This document shows, piece after piece, positions 63,213 to 64,000 of a stretch of 64,000 nucleotides of DNA; position 1 is the stretch's first letter, and each line of letters starts with the position of its first letter. Position numbers and translations under genes: made by a program. Location: contig VXAA01006455.1 of NCBI GenBank assembly GCA_013399115.1, positions 105,816 to 169,815 on the forward strand, read 5' to 3'. This stretch comes from Anseranas semipalmata. Its lineage: Eukaryota > Chordata > Aves > Anseriformes > Anseranatidae. The notes beneath the pieces are model-generated. The model saw nothing but the letters and a program-made list of their open reading frames with translations. It was not told the DNA's origin and ran no database searches.

Positions 63213-64000
63213 CTTCCTATTTCCCCATCATTTGGGAAGGCAGCCCAAGAAGTATTTAGGGGCAGTTTATGGATCAAAGAAGAAAATATTGCTTACTCAT
63301 TGTGCAAGTCTGCTTTTCCCATTGATTTGCACTGGCCAGCAGTATGTTACATAGTTAAATTCAGCTAATTTATAATAATAAAGCTGATTCAGAAATCATT
63401 TATTATGTACTAGAACTGGAATATCCCTATTGAGTAATGTACTGTGGTCAGCAGAATTAATCTGAAATGATGCCAGCTTAACGAAAGAGGACATGGTCAT
63501 AGCTCTGAGTTTAGCCTTTAAATTAATCATTTTCCTTTTCTTCTTTGAAGAACTGCTGTTGCTGTTGAGATGCAGTTTCTGATATTATCTTGACTGCCAT
63601 ATCTTTGCTTTACTGTATTGTTGAAAATTTATTATTTTGCCCAGAATTTATTATTTCAGTTTGTTGTTTGGCAAATGCATGATTCTAGGTCTCTGAGCAG
63701 ACCACACAGTGTAGTCCTACCATCCTGTAGGTTCTGCTAAAATGATATATTTCTCTTATTATGTTCATTAACATATATAGCATACTTTGCATGCCTATTT
63801 AAATACCCTATTTTCTGCTATTTATTATTTTATGTGCTGGTTTTCTGCTTTCAGTATGAGCAAATATAATTGTCTTTATGTACTTTCAGGTGAAGAATGA
63901 TTTACTTACCAGGAAAAAAAAAAAAAAAGGTATCGGGCATAAATAACTTCTGAGTGTGTCTTAACATTCTTATATTTATTATGTGGTTAAGAGAGAGGGC
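63213..64000. other. Non-coding AT-rich end of window
   Basis: No gene is recognised. The stretch is repeat-free up to a 15-base A-run at 63914-63928 and has the even, AT-rich texture seen in conserved non-coding DNA. Conservation cannot be judged here. Confidence 0.5.
63914..63928. repeat. Poly-A, 15 bases
   Basis: Fifteen uninterrupted A. The preceding sequence is not recognised as a retrogene or LINE. Confidence 0.9.

Noticed and set aside
1..64000. tRNA, rRNA, CRISPR array, bacterial operon or endogenous retrovirus
   Set aside because: No tRNA box pairs, rRNA-like segments, regularly spaced repeats, ribosome-binding-site-led gene runs or recognisable gag/pol/env frames with paired LTRs were seen.

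Overview
The window is 64 kb of AT-rich, non-coding nuclear DNA from a vertebrate, almost certainly a bird. The diagnostic evidence is CR1 LINE fragments. The 3' end at 16661-16755 has the form typical of modern avian CR1. The copy at 22755-23610 carries the C-terminal reverse-transcriptase region plus 3' UTR. Older CR1-type remnants lie near 7884, 11862, 51561 and 51866. The species cannot be resolved from the sequence alone.

I find no protein-coding gene that I can name. The longest open frames (about 90-165 codons) are a broken CR1 copy, GC-rich patches open in several frames at once, or isolated frames near the length expected by chance in 64 kb. No rRNA, tRNA, CRISPR array, bacterial operon or intact transposon is visible. 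The window is best read as a gene desert or the inside of a very large intron. A few exon-like stretches (near 3739-3912, 30837-31010 and 51025-51267) have splice-like edges but no recognisable product.

Layout: 1-7.7 kb is AT-rich with short repeats and one exon-like frame. 7.7-12 kb holds an ancient CR1 remnant, a diverged 496-bp-spaced direct repeat and a second old CR1 piece. 12-16.7 kb is unique DNA with a long purine tract. 16.7-23.6 kb has the youngest-looking CR1 tail and the longest CR1 fragment. 23.6-41.7 kb is unique AT-rich sequence with microsatellites, including a compound (GT)n/(TA)n locus at 34.75-34.89 kb. 41.76-42.17 kb is a compact CpG island with a perfect RFX-type X-box palindrome, and 47.09-47.57 kb is a second CpG island. 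51.4-52.1 kb is a (TA)(CA)(TA) microsatellite followed by two CR1 remnants. 52.2-64 kb is mostly unique sequence with a POU-type palindrome at 53.06 kb, a 32-bp tandem duplication at 62.2 kb and a CpG-rich patch at 62.9-63.2 kb.

No multi-gene system is present to describe. The parts most likely to be functional are the two CpG islands (candidate promoters or enhancers, perhaps for unannotated non-coding RNAs) and a few conserved-element-like AT-rich blocks. Both readings need transcriptome and cross-species alignment evidence.
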